From contig WPIO01000032.1 of assembly GCA_009760855.2 (NCBI GenBank), positions 4,480,270-4,544,269 of the forward strand: DNA of 64,000 nucleotides. The letters run 5' to 3'. This DNA comes from Cristatella mucedo. Lineage: Eukaryota; Bryozoa; Phylactolaemata; Cristatellidae. Both the position numbers and the translations under genes were made by a program. Of the stretch, positions 1 through 10,942 are shown in pieces. Each line of letters starts with the position of its first letter. Positions within the stretch are counted from its first letter, which is position 1. The notes beneath the pieces were generated by a model. The model saw only the letters and a list, made by a program, of their open reading frames with translations. It searched no databases and was not told the DNA's origin.

Positions 1-864
1 TCTCTAGCACAACAATATCACCTATTATTCTTTCAATCAACCACACCAATTTTTGACTGACTTAGTTTCTGGTTACCTGTTCGCACACGAAAGTATTTAC
101 CAATAGTTGTACGAAAGATTGTACTAGTGAAACCATTATTTTTTGTAAGCGCTTCTGGTTTCTTTACTTAACCCTGAGAATCAAAGCAAATTTAAAATCT
201 TAGTTTGTTTACCTATATTCTATCTTTCAATCCTAGTGCTGTCCTGCTGAGTTATCCTAGGCTGCGCTAAGGGTGGAGACTTTATCAATTATTTGAGCAT
301 CTTTCTATATCAACTTTTTTGAAGATAGTCTCAATCTAAGAAACTTTATTGGTCATGTGTGATCAGTAGTCATACGTTAAATGCAGGAGTGGTTTATTAC
401 TTAAGCCTTACGATAGCCATAATGATGTCGTTGTTCTTAATTTAAACACACTTCAGGAAAACAGTCCCTTAAATATCGTGCTGTTAATTATGCGGCAAAA
501 CGTTGGAAAAATTGTAGCATTGTCACTACTACACCTGCCCGTGCCCTAGCTCAAAAATTAAACACACAAGCAAACAACTATGCAAGACTATTACGAGTGC
601 TGAAAATCTAGCTCATGCCACCTCTTTACTCCTTTATTCGGGAGCCAGGAAACCCCTCTAAATGAATTGTTATTATGTGTGTGCTATTAGTTGAGACTTT
701 CCAAATATCATTTTAACCTTATTAGCAAAAAATTACGTTCAGTGTGCTGGTTAGCTACTGGAAAAAAGACCAGTAGTTAACAGCAGTAGCAACAAATAAT
801 AATTAGACAGCTGAAATTTGCATTATTCTAATGAATTTCTGGATTTTCGAAAGCATATACTTAC
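1..864 (-). other. Intron sequence after exon 2 of antistasin copy L
   Basis: No coding exon is seen here. The stretch aligns in reverse orientation with 27,934-28,790, so it is the intron downstream of exon 2 of copy L. Any following L exon lies beyond the left edge. No intact mobile element is visible. Open frames in this stretch are short and not shared with the inverted counterpart. Confidence 0.6.
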
Positions 865-945
865 TGCATTGGCATGTAGGGCAACCATTGCCGTCCAAGA
901 CGTTACCAAATGGGCAGTAGATCCGACAAACAGGTGGACATCGTA
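865..945 (-). CDS. Antistasin module exon 2 of copy L
   Basis: An 81-nt exon on the minus strand, preceded by TTTTGCAG and followed by the donor GTAAGT, with phase 1 at both ends. It encodes 26 whole codons containing CPPVCRIYC, then PFGNVLDGNGC and PTCQC. This is the six-cysteine antistasin pattern, including the hallmark D-x-N-G-C and the closing C-x-C. In characterised leech inhibitors of this family the reactive bond follows the residue directly after the second cysteine of the module. Here that is Arg followed by Ile, which predicts trypsin/factor Xa-like specificity (an inference). Paralogous exons lie at 27,853 (damaged) and 60,239 (intact). The plus-strand open frame over the same bases is only a shadow. 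Confidence 0.85.
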
Positions 946-2092
946 CTGCAAAAGATCAAATGGAGTACACACTGTAGATTTATTGGGAGAAGCATTGCTA
1001 ACATTATAAATCGATAGCTTGGTGATAAAAAACACTTTCTATTACTTTTAAATATCAAATCAATGAAAGAAAATACAATAATTTTGTGATGATAGGTTTC
1101 GTTTAAGATATTAGTTTTTGGCGAGGTGTGTACAATAAAATAAAGTAACCCGGTCGTAGGAAGGCCTATAAAAAGAGATTCAATTTTACACGGCTTTTCA
1201 GCTGACAATTAAGCAAGTTTAGCAGCCACGGAAAAATAATCCTGTAGGCTATTGCCAGAGAAATAATAGGATATTTAATGCCTGCTTCAGCTCGTATTTA
1301 AATGATGAATCCTGCAATCTCACTTCTATTCACGGTAGCTTTTGCATGCTGCTTTCGTGTCAGCTGTAACTAATTTATTCGGTACATTTTTCCAAATCAA
1401 TGCATACTTTTCACTGCAATAAATATCATATGAATCAAAATCAATAAATCTATTTTTGTATAGTAATTTTATTGTATTGTCTTACGTGTTACTGGATTTT
1501 TCAAATCGTGCAGGAGTCTTGATGAAGCCAAAGGAGCCAGCCACGCTGACCTCAATTACTATGATGCAGCTTAAATAAACTAGTTCAGAAACTTAAAACG
1601 ATCTTAGTAACTTGATTTTGATACTCACATATTATTCTCGCTGAAGTACTAAACATTAATTTTGTACTGGTCGACTTATTTTGAAAGCTCACTTTTAGCA
1701 CATGCCTGAAGCATTGGCAGCTCACCTATTTTTATATATTTAAGTTATATAATTCTAAATACAGATGCAACGTATGTTGCGTAAAAGTATTTTCCGATAA
1801 ACATATAAACATTGGCACACAAGCACCATGCGTTATCAACATAACTGCATCTAAAAATCAAATCATAAACATGATGCATCAGGATCATTTAGGTATTTTA
1901 TTAAAATAAAAAATTTGATTGATTTGCTGACACTTTAATATAACTTCTGCCTACAATTCATAGCATGCTACGGATAGGTTTTTAACCGCTTTCTAGCTAT
2001 TCATGGAAACATGGTTTTTGTGTGACCACCAAATAATCTACTGAAGTTGCCTGACATCAGAGGCTGGTGATAATTCAAAATAATTTATGGAT
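946..2092 (-). other. Intron 1 of copy L, exon-2-proximal part
   Basis: Non-coding intron sequence that aligns in reverse with about 26,880-27,852 and in the same sense with about 59,100-60,238 of copy R. The block near 1,505-1,570 (antisense of GGAGGTCAGCACGGCT) is the best conserved patch among the three copies. No exon-like frame is shared by all copies. Confidence 0.6.
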
Positions 2093-2865
2093 AGTGATAA
2101 TAATAATAAAAATTAACTTGATAAAGTGCCCTCACAGAACTCAATCTTTTTCTGGGCGCTTTACATTTGCTGCAAAGAAAAATGCAATTGAATGGTGAGT
2201 AAGATCGTGCGTGATAAACATCATGAATAACACGGTTAGGGTATGCACTGGGTCAGCATGCAAATGTGGTTGTGGCAGCATGCACAGTGTTAGCACGCAT
2301 AAGTACATTAAGGACGAATCACAGGGACTCACTAAATGCTGACCTAAGTAGGTGTGTTTTTAAGTTTTTTTAAATGTGGTCAAGTCAGTGGATGATCTGA
2401 CGAAAGTCGGGATGGAGTTCCAGGCTTTGGGAGCATACGAACTAAATGCACGGTTTCCAAAGGATTTGAGGTTTGTACGAGGTATTTCTAGACTGTTGGA
2501 TTCCGAAAAGCGGGCAGTACGATGCTTGGCCTGATGGGTAGGTAAATCTGAGAAATAGGCTGGAGCCAAAGAATGAAGTGACCTAAAAGTGAGCGACAAA
2601 ACCTTGAAGTCAATCCTTTGCTTGATTGGAAGCCAGTGCAGGTCTGCTAGAAGTGGTGTGATGCGGCAACTGGAAAGTTCATGACAAACAGGCCTAGCTT
2701 CCGAATTTTTGCACTAGCTGCGATAGCCTGCTCGCACATGGTGGTAGGCCAATAAGCAATGAGTTGCAAAAGTCAAGACGGGATGTCACGAATGCATGGA
2801 CCAACTTAGGCGTGGTATGCATATCTAAACAAGCCCGAGTTTCAGCAATGTTGTGTAGCTGACAT
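2093..2865 (-). mobile_element. LINE-B 3' fragment (B1), 5'-truncated
   Basis: On the minus strand this copy ends in the family's 3'UTR hairpin and an (ATT)n-like tail at about 2,093-2,115. The reverse-transcriptase C-terminus is still readable between 2,360 and 2,599 (SLTFRSLHSLAPAYFSDLP... and an SYAPKAWNSIPT-type end). The inverted counterpart in copy M has an empty site (TTTATGG continues directly into intron sequence near 26,830), so the insertion postdates the L/M duplication. The 5' truncation falls near 2,865; about 40 nt after it are unexplained. Confidence 0.8.
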
Positions 2866-4632
2866 GGAAAGCAATGCTATGTAGCGGATATCAAACTAGG
2901 CCGCCGCTTATGCAGGTCCAAAAAAATTCCAAAAACGCCTGGGTGTTAATACGAAAGACTGTAACTGGTGGCCTTAAAAATACCCTAAGGAATTTTGGCA
3001 GCTTAATACTATAGCTCAGCATTGAAAAATGCTTTAAGTGTCAATCTGAGAAGTAAACCGTGATACTGACCTATAGAAAACATAGATATGCGGTAGGAGA
3101 GTGAAATATGGGCAAGAATTAAGGTGCATTCACTCTCTTTCTAGATACTAGGTTCAAGTACAGAAAAAAATCAACCTTTCTGAGCAAGCAGTCTGGATGC
3201 AAACCGGTCATTCTAGCGTGGAACTCGATCAGTTTAACCAGTATATCTCCACGTGCTAATTTTAGGAATGTAGACACAAATAAACGTAAGAAATTAAAAG
3301 GAGAAATAAAGTACGATGTTTGATAGATCAATTCCTGGGAAAGTTTGATTGGTGTCTAGCTGCAGTGAGAAACGTCAACAGAGAAGGGTGACAACTCCGT
3401 AATTATGACGGCGTCTGTATGTGACCCTGCTGACCGTCTAGGAGGTTTTTCATTTTTCAGAACGTAATAGTATTAATAATTATAATACAACTGTACAGTG
3501 TCCTTAGACAACTCGGTCTCTTCCTAAGCACTTTACTTACGCTGTAAAGGAAGCATGATTAAAGTTGAATCTATGAGAACAACCAAAGGCTAAACGCTTA
3601 ACCCCGGCATCATAACAATAATCATGTACTCCAATAAGGGCATTGCAGCACTACATGCACACCAACAATACTTTTTGAATAGCCATTTTGTCAGTGGAAC
3701 TTAATGACTAAATAAAACTAAATGAAAAAACCTTAATAATCTTTTCCCAACCACTCAGAATGTCAAGCTCCTTGCCCCAAAAAATGTTGACTCCACCACT
3801 GCAATGGCTTCATTCCCGTGCTAGTAATAGTTTCCAAAAGTAGTTTTACTTGTCTGAAAGAAGTGAGAAATACGTAATCTTGTTACATTCTTTGCTAATA
3901 TCACGAATTTCCTGGCTTTCCATGAATTTCCATGTTTTCACATTTTTCCATGACCACCAACGCCAAATTATTACCATACCTGCGGAATATGAGATTAAAA
4001 TTAGTTACATAAAATAGTAGTCGTTGCATTTTCATCTTACAAAATAATGCGAAGAGGTTTATTAACTTATTTGTCTTAACTCTGTTACCAATTTATTTAG
4101 CTTAAACGAAGTCCAGGCCTGAGGATCGTGGTTAGTAAACTAATTACGATAAATATTTCAAAAAGCCAAGCTAAAGAAATCCCCAAGGCTTTGCAGTGGG
4201 AGCGGACATCATTTACAAAATACTTAAAAGGATAGTAACTATAGTTGAAGTTATTTTTGCACACTAAACCACAGAATGGGAGACCCCTTCATTAAACAAA
4301 CACCTTAACTTTATTAGTTAACATGAAGTCACGTGAGGGGTATCATTAATGTTATTCGTGATCACGAACTGAGCCTCATCTCTGATTGTCGTTTTCGAGA
4401 ACAAAATGGTCCATTCACTTAAAACTAAGGCAGAGGTCTCCATCTCTGGATAAAAGCGGTGCCAAATGTCAAAGCAAGCTGCTCACGCATTGCATGGCGA
4501 CCTCCTGGTTAATTTTGATGTATGAGTCCTCCGGCTTCTACTTAAGCAGTCGATCTTTCACCAGCACCCTCCCTTAAACCAGAAATTACCAGTTCAATAC
4601 AAAATGCAATAACATTTGCCCTCATACTTCAA
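2866..4632 (-). other. Intron 1 of copy L, middle part
   Basis: No exon recognised. The stretch from about 4,090 to 4,632 is a clear inverted match to 25,130-25,650 of copy M, and 2,900-4,090 matches 25,650-26,850. This conservation reflects duplication and gives no evidence of coding. The inverted match stops sharply at 4,632, where LINE-A begins. Confidence 0.55.
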
Positions 4633-5484
4633 TGGTAAAATTAGATGATGATAAAACCGAACTACTGCTCATAGGACACCCTAAGCGTGTGGCAGGATTA
4701 AAAGGCTTTGCTCTTCTAATAGGTGATGCTATTATGCGACCATCACCACGTGCTCAAAATATAGGAGTCGTTTTCGACAGCTGCCTCAATTTCAAAAGCT
4801 TCATTCAGAAGTATGCTTCTACAGCTAGCCATCACGTTCGATCCCTATCCAAGATTAGGAGCTGTCTCCCACAGTGGCTTGTAAACAATTTAACTTGCTC
4901 ATTACTTTTGTCTCGGCTTGATTATTGTAACTCCCTTTTGGCTGCGCTGCCAAAAAAAAGCAAGTAGGCCACTGCAGCGGACTATGAACATGGCTGGATG
5001 GCTGGTCTTCAAGTCCCAGTGGTTTGAGCACGTGTCACCTCTGCTGGAAGAGCTAGGATGGTTGCCGGTTGAGCAACGAATACAAAGCAAAGTTCTTCCG
5101 CTGACCCACAAGACCCGCCACGGCTCGGCTCCTTCGTACCTAGCTGAACTGCTGCACCAGTTTCAGTCTGTTCGCGCCCTCAGGTCCTGTGTGGAAAGTA
5201 AATTCGCTGTCCCATTCCTCAGCTTAAAGACCGTTGGCAACCGAAGCTTGAGGTCTGCAGGTCCTAGGCTGTGGAACTCGCTTCCACAATTCTTACCCAA
5301 CAGCCACTACTCTCCTACTGCCGAATATGGCACATCCTTTTCAGCGGTCCTTAGCTGGTACTTCTATGCAAATCACTACCTCAACTGCTCTCCTGACTCT
5401 GCAACGCTTCCCACTTTCTCATTGTTGAATGAGACGAAGTCTGTTGGCTACCGAATGCGTACCGAAAAGCCGCTGAGGCTGTGA
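4632..5484 (+). pseudogene. LINE-A reverse-transcriptase C-terminal region, frameshifted
   Basis: The first frame (4,632-4,967) reads LDDDKTELLLIGHPKR, then SRLDYCNSLLAALPKK, the usual post-catalytic 'thumb/connection' signature of CR1/L2-like LINEs. At the A-run around 4,952-4,959 the frame shifts. The second frame (from ~4,950 to 5,484) continues with RPLQRTMNMAG, ELGWLPVEQRI, SAPSYLAELL and SAGPRLWNSLPQFLP. There is no catalytic YADD and no endonuclease, because the copy is 5'-truncated, so it cannot move by itself. Confidence 0.8.
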
Positions 5485-5565
5485 GTGTGCTTTACAAAAC
5501 TATCCTGCCTAACACCCACATGGTCTTTATGACTTTGTGGAGTTACAGACAGAGATACATTGCTA
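4633..5565 (+). mobile_element. LINE-A fragment, short form (RT C-terminus + 3'UTR)
   Basis: Inserted antisense to gene L inside intron 1; copy M has the empty site (near 25,128). The insert opens directly in reverse-transcriptase C-terminal coding sequence (VKLDDDKTELLLIGHPKR) and ends at a 3'UTR with GTTACAGACAGAGATACATT, the family end signature. The coding part covers 4,633-5,484 and has one frameshift. At ~0.93 kb it has the same limits as several other LINE-A copies in this window. Confidence 0.85.
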
Positions 5566-5810
5566 GAGTAGCACCAAACATATGCTGGATCTTGATCACC
5601 ATCACATGCAATTGCTCATTTATAATATTAACATTGATGTCTCTTCACTATGAAAATGGTCGCAAGGATTAATTAGGCCTAGTGGTAAGCAAGCTGACAC
5701 AACGGAAATTCTCAAGCATCATGCAATAAGCTCCATGAAAAGGAGTCGCACTAGTTAGCCGGAAGTGATGCTCGGTCATAAAATGACCAGACGCACAAGT
5801 TGATACGAAC
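5566..5810 (-). other. Start of intron 1 of copy L
   Basis: Intron sequence between the donor of exon 1 and the end of LINE-A. No feature is recognised apart from the donor, GTTCGT, on the minus strand at 5,805-5,810. Copy R uses the same unusual donor. Confidence 0.5.
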
Positions 5811-5889
5811 CGAGACTTGATGCGCTGGCAGCTGCTACCAGCAAGAGCGCTGCAATGGCAACACAACAGGAGATTGTTGCACGTCTCAT
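5811..5889 (-). CDS. Signal-peptide exon 1 of antistasin copy L
   Basis: A 79-nt coding exon on the minus strand, ATG at 5,889-5,887, ending in phase 1 at the donor GTTCGT. It encodes a short basic start (MRRAT), a hydrophobic core (ISCCVAIAALLLVAAASAS) and then SLG: a typical secretory signal peptide with a likely cleavage after an A-S-A-type site. The start was chosen because the exon has the same length, start and donor as the paralogous exon at 58,942-59,020. A TATA box lies about 60 nt upstream. The ISCC and LLLV blocks are conserved between copies; the basic residues differ. Confidence 0.75.
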
Positions 5890-5975
5890 CTTCAGTGGCT
5901 CGCTCTGTTCCGTGCAGTGAATTGCTATTCCTGGCAAGAAATGGGTTTTTATACAACTCCAGGTCGACCACGTGA
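5890..5975 (-). promoter_or_regulatory. Core promoter of antistasin copy L (TATA + E-box)
   Basis: Read on the minus strand, CACGTG (E-box, 5,969-5,974) overlaps a GTCGAC palindrome and is followed about 16 nt later by TATAAAA (5,947-5,953). The ATG sits about 58 nt after the TATA box, leaving room for a 5'UTR of roughly 30 nt. The same E-box/TATA spacing occurs in copy M (24,991 and 25,011). Copies of this block head each repeat unit upstream, with one or both elements decayed. Confidence 0.65.
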
Positions 5976-6849
5976 CTGGATGATTCTCCATCTGGCAAAG
6001 TAACCAGTGCCCGATGAAAATAGTGATGGTCTTGCGAAACTAGCACACACCCTTACCACAGCTACCATGTACCTTAGACACATAGTAAAAAGATGGTTTA
6101 ATTGCTGACTCCTTGTTGCATTAAAAAGTGATGTTACCATGCATGCGAGTGCTTGTTGAAGAGACATCTGTTTCAACATATCGGCTGTGTCACTTTCTAC
6201 AGTAATGCCTAATAATATTTGGATTGCTGGTAATATGTACAGAAAAGTTTCTTTATTGATTAGTGCTTTGAAAATGGTTCAGAGTTCCTACGATAAACCA
6301 TATAATGACAATTCTGGAATTAATCAACAATGCTAATTCCGAGAAAGCTTTTGGGTTCTGTGGTCTGCCCTGTGTCAGTAAGTCAAGTGCAGCGATACAT
6401 AAAAGCAGCAGACGTTACTAACGACGGTGCCCAATAAAGGAATTCAATTTCAAAGAAAGGAAATTTTCGTCATGCACTGAGCCTGATCGGTTCCCAAATC
6501 ACTGCAACAGCATCGCCCGAAAGGTGAAACTGAAGTCGAATAGAATTATTCACTGAAGAACTAGTGCATAACTAGGCATCAAAAACGGAAATACGACTGG
6601 TAGAGCCAGCAATGGAATGTGTATGCTATAGTGAAATAACTATGACTTCTTGAAGTCAAGGAATTAATAAGGACTAGCTAAGGCGATATAAGCCATAAAA
6701 GAGCTTGGCATGCCCAATCTCACGTTTTCCTTAACAACAATCGTTTAATAGCACTTGTTAAATACTGGTGAAGAAAATTAAAACATAAATACTGTGACAT
6801 GACCAGCAATTAATAATCTTTGCAGGCATGAGTCCGGACAATAACAGCA

Positions 6850-7800
6850 GAGTCGTTGAAGTAATATTTGATATATCTCCATATCCAATGGTAAACAAGC
6901 TACGAGGGCAAAGTGGATAATACAGGCAGTGTCCTTTGTTGCACCATGAAAACCTGAGCGGCTTGAGGGGGGCATTCGGTAGCAAAAAGGCTTCATATCC
7001 CTCCGATAGAAGAGATTGCAAGTAGTGAGATGGAGTTACAATGGCGGCCGAGAAAGTAAACGTAATGAAAGTAGCAGCTATGGACAGCTAGAAGAATTTC
7101 TCATGACTCAGAAGCAGAACAAATGTCGTTGCCAAAGAATTGTGGAAGTAAAGGTGACAGTAGCAAATCTGCAAAATAAAAGCTTCAATCGCCAACACCG
7201 ATTAAGGCTATTTACTGAAAAGTCCGTGTATGACTTATAGATGACCTGAGGCCAGAAGAAGGCTAAAACGCGTGCACAAGTTAAGCTGTATCACACGTAG
7301 CTAAGCAAGAACATGCTGGCTGTGGTTCAGAATAAAAATTGAGCTCTTCGTCCACTTATCAATTTGACTCATTGCCTCTCCTTCAGCAGTAGGACCTGGT
7401 GGGTCGATGTCTTGGAACTTTAGACGACGCTTTCAGCAGCATTCATCACCAGCTGCAGAGTAGTAGGTTCTTTGGTTGGCTTTAAAAAAAATCAGAATTA
7501 CATCAACCCAGCCAACACTAAGTAGCTAGAAAATTTTTTTTTTGCAATCCTCGTAGGTAAAAAGTCCTTAATCTCACTCAGAGATCTTACCTATCGGCTA
7601 GCGATGCAAGCAGTATGTCTAATAAAGCTTTCAAACTTTAAGCAGTTACTGAAGAGATCACCAATATTTCAATGACATCCTTATGTGGCGTTACAGCTTG
7701 ACCAATTTGAAGAGATTTCTTACTCTAGCCATGATCTCAGAGTGTTCAAGGAGTTCGGTTATACGATCTTTGTAACACGGAACTAAACGAAATGCAGGGT
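6850..7800 (-). mobile_element. Old LINE-A short-form remnant in unit 1
   Basis: Translated on the minus strand with gaps, 7,800-7,600 matches the LINE-A segment running from 'TELL' to 'SFIQKYASTASHHVRSLSKI' (here FESFIRHTACIAS). At 6,990-6,860 it matches the 3'UTR (GCTACCGAATGC... GGAGATAT). Frames are broken throughout. Equivalent remnants sit at the same place in every unit, so it was present before the array was amplified. Confidence 0.65.
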
Positions 7801-8797
7801 TAAACATCTACTTAACAACAACGGTGCTCTCCTTTCACTCAACTGATTGCTGTGATTCAACTGCCACATGCAGCTACGTATATCTTTGGTTTCAGAACAA
7901 GGAAACCGTCTATCCAGGTAAAAGTGTTTGTGGATAAGAATTTGTTAAATAGCTCGACACATACTGTAGGATATATATTATGAGACATTCGTCATACAGT
8001 GTATGGTAGAGATAAGGTGCAAGTTTACCGAACCATCTGAATTTATTTCGAAAGCTAAATATCTTCTGTATAATATTGACCATATTGTCGGGCTTTTGAT
8101 GGATAGCTTAATTGTTTTGTCTGATTTCTCATTTCAAATCCTAGGTATGTAAAAGATATGGTTTTCCTAACTGACACATGAAAAAAGTCGGCCGATACGA
8201 GCATTGTTTTACTAACTAATCTTGAGCAACGGCAGTTTCTCAAGAGCCTTGTAAAATTTAATATAAGAGGCTGCAGAGTTTTTCATGTTGAGGGTAATAA
8301 GAAGACCGTATTTTTTAAATGTGAACTCACGACAGTTTTTTATCTCCATAAAAGTATTCTTTTCCGCTCCGTGCAGGCGAGTGCAAATCGTTGCTCGGAG
8401 ATGGTTTTTATGCGACTGCCGGTTGACCGCTTGACTCAATTATTCTCTATCTGGCGAATTCACCAATACCTACTTAAAATGGTGACCATCTTGCAAAACG
8501 ACCACACACCCTTACCATATCTACCATATACTTTAGAAACGCATGAACAAAATACTTAACAGCCGACTTGGTATTGCATCGAAGAGTGTGGAAAGTGTCT
8601 ATGCACGTGCTTGATATGACATCGGTATCAGCTTATACGCTGTTTATAATTCTACATTAGCAATCAATAATATTCGGATCGTGGGTTTTCATGTTCAGAC
8701 AAGTTTCCTTTCACTGCTTTGCTCTGAAGATGGAGTAGAGTTCCTACAATAAACCCTAGAATGAGCATTCAGATCTAAATCTATTACTCTCATTCCT

Positions 8798-8989
8798 ATG
8801 CTGCCTTTGGGTTCGGTTTGGTGCTCTGCATCAGTGATTCAAGTGCAGCACTTCATGGAAGAAGCAGCCCTGAGATATAACGGTGCCCTTCGGAAGTATT
8901 CGTTTTCAAAGAAAGGTAATTTTCGTCGCGTACTGAGCCTGATCTGTTCCCAAATCACTGCAGCAGCAACGTCGAAAAGCTTATACTGA
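8798..8989 (+). other. Small frame in U segment, open in several units
   Basis: A 63-codon frame (starts MLPLGSVWCSASVIQV, ends QITAAATSKSLY) is open here and, with substitutions only, at 11,657-11,863, 14,127-14,318 and 18,848-19,039 (minus). The opposite strand is also long and open here (8,839-9,093), so the open state may only reflect recent duplication and base composition. Unit 1 and the copy near 24,500 break it. No known domain is recognised, and I do not claim it is a gene. Confidence 0.2.
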
Positions 8990-9304
8990 AATCGCTTAGA
9001 AGAACTTTCTAAGGAACTGGTGCATAACGAGGTTACAACAAAGGACCTAGGACCGGCCGAGCCAGCACTAGGCACTTTATGCTGTAGTGACATTAGCTTG
9101 ACTTCGTTGTGTCCTGGAATAAATAAGGACTAACTAGGGTGATATAAGCCGTACAAGAGCCAGGTATAACCGATATCTCGTTTTTCTTAACAACGGCCTA
9201 AAATAAATTGTATTTGATGCTAGTGAAGAATCTAAGAACACAAATACTATGACATGACCTGCAAATATCGATCTATTCCGGCAATGGACAGGACAATAAT
9301 AGCA

Positions 9305-10250
9305 CAGTCGTTTAAGTATAATCTGACATATCTCCGTATGCAACTCTAAGAAAGCTACAAAGGGCAAAGTGGACGTTACAGGCAGTGTCCTTTGTAGAAC
9401 CGTGAAAGCCAGAGCCGCTTGAGCTTCGCATTCGCTAGCCAAGAGGCTTCATATCCCACAAAATAAAGATATTGAAAGCAGTGAAGTGGAGTTAGGATGG
9501 CAGTTAAGAAAGTCAACATATTGAAAGTAGCAGTTTGGGACAGCTAGAACAATTTTTTATGAATCTGCAGCAGAACAAATGTCGTTCCAGAAGAATCGTG
9601 AAAGAAAGGGCGACCATAGCAATTCTGCATATATAAAATTTGATCGCCATAGGTGATTATGGGTATTTACTGAAAAGTCCGTGTATGAATTGTTGATGAC
9701 CTGAGGCCAGAAGAAGGCTGAAACGTGTGCACGAGTTAAGCTGTATTAAACGAAGCTAAGCCAGGACATGCTGGCTGTGATTTAGAATCAGAATTGAGCT
9801 CTTCGTCCACTTATCAATTTGATCCATTGCCTCTCCTTCAGCTGTAGGACTTGGTGGGTCAATGTCTTAGAATTTTAGATAACGCTTTCAGCAGCACTCA
9901 CCACGAGCTGCAGAGTATTAAAGTTCTTTGGTTAGCTTTAAAAAAATCAGAATTACGGCAACGTAGTCTACACTAAGTAGCTAGTTAGATTTCTTTGACA
10001 ATCCTCATAGGTAAAGAGTCCATAGTCTCACACAGAGATCTTACCTATTGGCTAGCGATGCAAGCAGTATGTGTAATAAAGCTTTCACAGGTTAGGCTGT
10101 TACTGAAAAGAACACCAGTGTTTCGATGACATCGTTAGATCGGGTTACAGCTTGACCGATTTAAAAAGCTTTCTTTGTCTAAACATATTCTTAGAGTGTT
10201 CAAGGAGTTCGTTTATACGATCTTAGTAACAAGGGATTAGACGAAAAGCA
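9305..10250 (-). mobile_element. Old LINE-A short-form remnant in unit 2
   Basis: Co-linear with the remnant in unit 1: CESFITHTACIAS-type sequence on the minus strand near 10,100-10,030, and the LINE-A 3'UTR signature (GGCTAGCGAATGC... GGAGATATGTCAG) at about 9,440-9,310. All frames are interrupted. Confidence 0.6.
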
Positions 10251-10575
10251 TGATTGAACGTCTTCTTAACAACCGCGATGCTTGCCATTCATTCTGTTGA
10301 TCGCTGTAATTTAACTGACACATGTAGCTGCGTTTATCTTAGGTTTTAAAACTGGAAAACCAATAAGCCAGGCCAAAAGATTTGTAGATTAAAATTCATG
10401 AAATTGCTCAAGTCGTACTTTGCGATATAAATTATGAGACATACGTCTTAAAGTGTACGGTAGAGATAAGGTGCTAGTTTATGGCAGCATCTGAATTTTA
10501 TTCATAACGCTAGAAATCTCCAGTATAATAATGACCATAATGTCAGGCTTTCGAAAGATTGCTAGATTGTTTTCT

Positions 10576-10806
10576 CTACTTTATCACAGCAAACCCTAGA
10601 TATAGGAAATATATGGTTTCCCCTAACACACCCATGAAAGGAGTCTGCCGATAAAAACCATGTTTTACCTTCAAAATCTTTAGCAAGGGCATTTTCTCAA
10701 GAGCATTGTACAATTTAAAATCGGAGGCTGCAGAGTTTGTCATGTTGAGGGTAATTAGAGGTCCGTATTTTTTAAAGGTGAACTTACGAAATTTGTTTAA
10801 CTCCAT
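10576..10806 (-). other. Segment X small open frame (MELNKF...)
   Basis: From the minus-strand ATG at 10,806 the frame reads MELNKFRKFTFKKYGPLITL and continues to a stop at 10,576. In unit 2's neighbour the equivalent ATG at 8,349 reads MEIKNCREFTFKKYGLLITL and stops at 8,212. The two products are similar (KYG-LITLNM-NSAAS, then ALEK-PLLKI). Copies at 13,678 and on the plus strand near 19,488 have early stops. The ATG sits at the same distance from the promoter-like block as the antistasin ATG. No family is recognised; coding status is uncertain. Confidence 0.25.
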
Positions 10807-10942
10807 AGCAGTAGATATTTCCGCTCTATGCTGGCGAGTGCAGCTCGTCCCTCGGAAATGGTTTGTAAGAGACTGCTGGTAATCCACGTGACTGGATGAT
10901 TCTCTATATGGTGAATTCACCAGTACCTACTTAAAATGGTGA

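Larger units (their letters stand above)
865..5889 (-). other. Antistasin-type inhibitor gene copy L (two exons in window, 3' part missing)
   Basis: Gene-level entry. The minus strand carries a signal-peptide exon (5,889 down to 5,811) and one antistasin module exon (945 down to 865), both ending at phase-1 donors. Joining them keeps the frame: the last G of exon 1 plus TA of exon 2 makes a Val codon. Intron 1 is about 4.9 kb, but about 3.2 kb once the LINE-A and LINE-B insertions are removed; the same intron is about 1.2 kb in copy R. The predicted product is a secreted serine-protease inhibitor with more modules encoded off the left edge. Both exons lack stops or splice defects, so this copy looks functional. 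Expression is not shown by the sequence. Confidence 0.7.
5890..8349 (-). repeat. 2.46-kb tandem unit 1 (promoter-proximal)
   Basis: First of four head-to-tail units with a period near 2.46 kb. Read on the minus strand each unit is: promoter-like block, segment X (small open frame after an ATG), an old LINE-A remnant, then segment U, which leads into the next promoter block. In unit 1 the minus-strand end joins the real signal-peptide exon. Unit 1 is the most diverged: its U segment (6,200-6,800) has indels that break the small frame that is open in units 2-4. Confidence 0.75.
8350..10806 (-). repeat. 2.46-kb tandem unit 2
   Basis: Same order as unit 1: promoter-like block at 8,350-8,470 (E-box lost, TATA changed to CATAAAA), U segment to ~9,300, LINE-A remnant ~9,305-10,250, X segment to 10,806. 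Unit boundaries are placed at the minus-strand ATG codons (8,349 and 10,806), which align with the ATG of antistasin exon 1. The codons after the ATG do not encode a signal peptide. Confidence 0.75.

Noticed and set aside
818-1009. Plus-strand 63-codon frame
   Set aside because: Complementary shadow of antistasin exon 2 of copy L. The minus strand has acceptor, donor and all six cysteines; the plus strand has no family match.
5669-6046. 125-codon minus-strand frame over antistasin exon 1
   Set aside because: Different frame from the signal peptide, runs through the promoter and donor, and is not conserved in copies M or R.
6758-7021. Minus-strand frame containing TIGYGD, the potassium-channel filter signature
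   Set aside because: The bases belong to the LINE-A 3'UTR remnant (…GGATATGGAGATATATC…). In the sister units the same place reads differently and the rest of the frame has no channel features.
10576-10920. 114-codon minus-strand frame as one protein
   Set aside because: The first ~38 codons lie in the promoter/5'UTR-homologous block; only the part from the ATG at 10,806 is comparable between units, and even that is uncertain.
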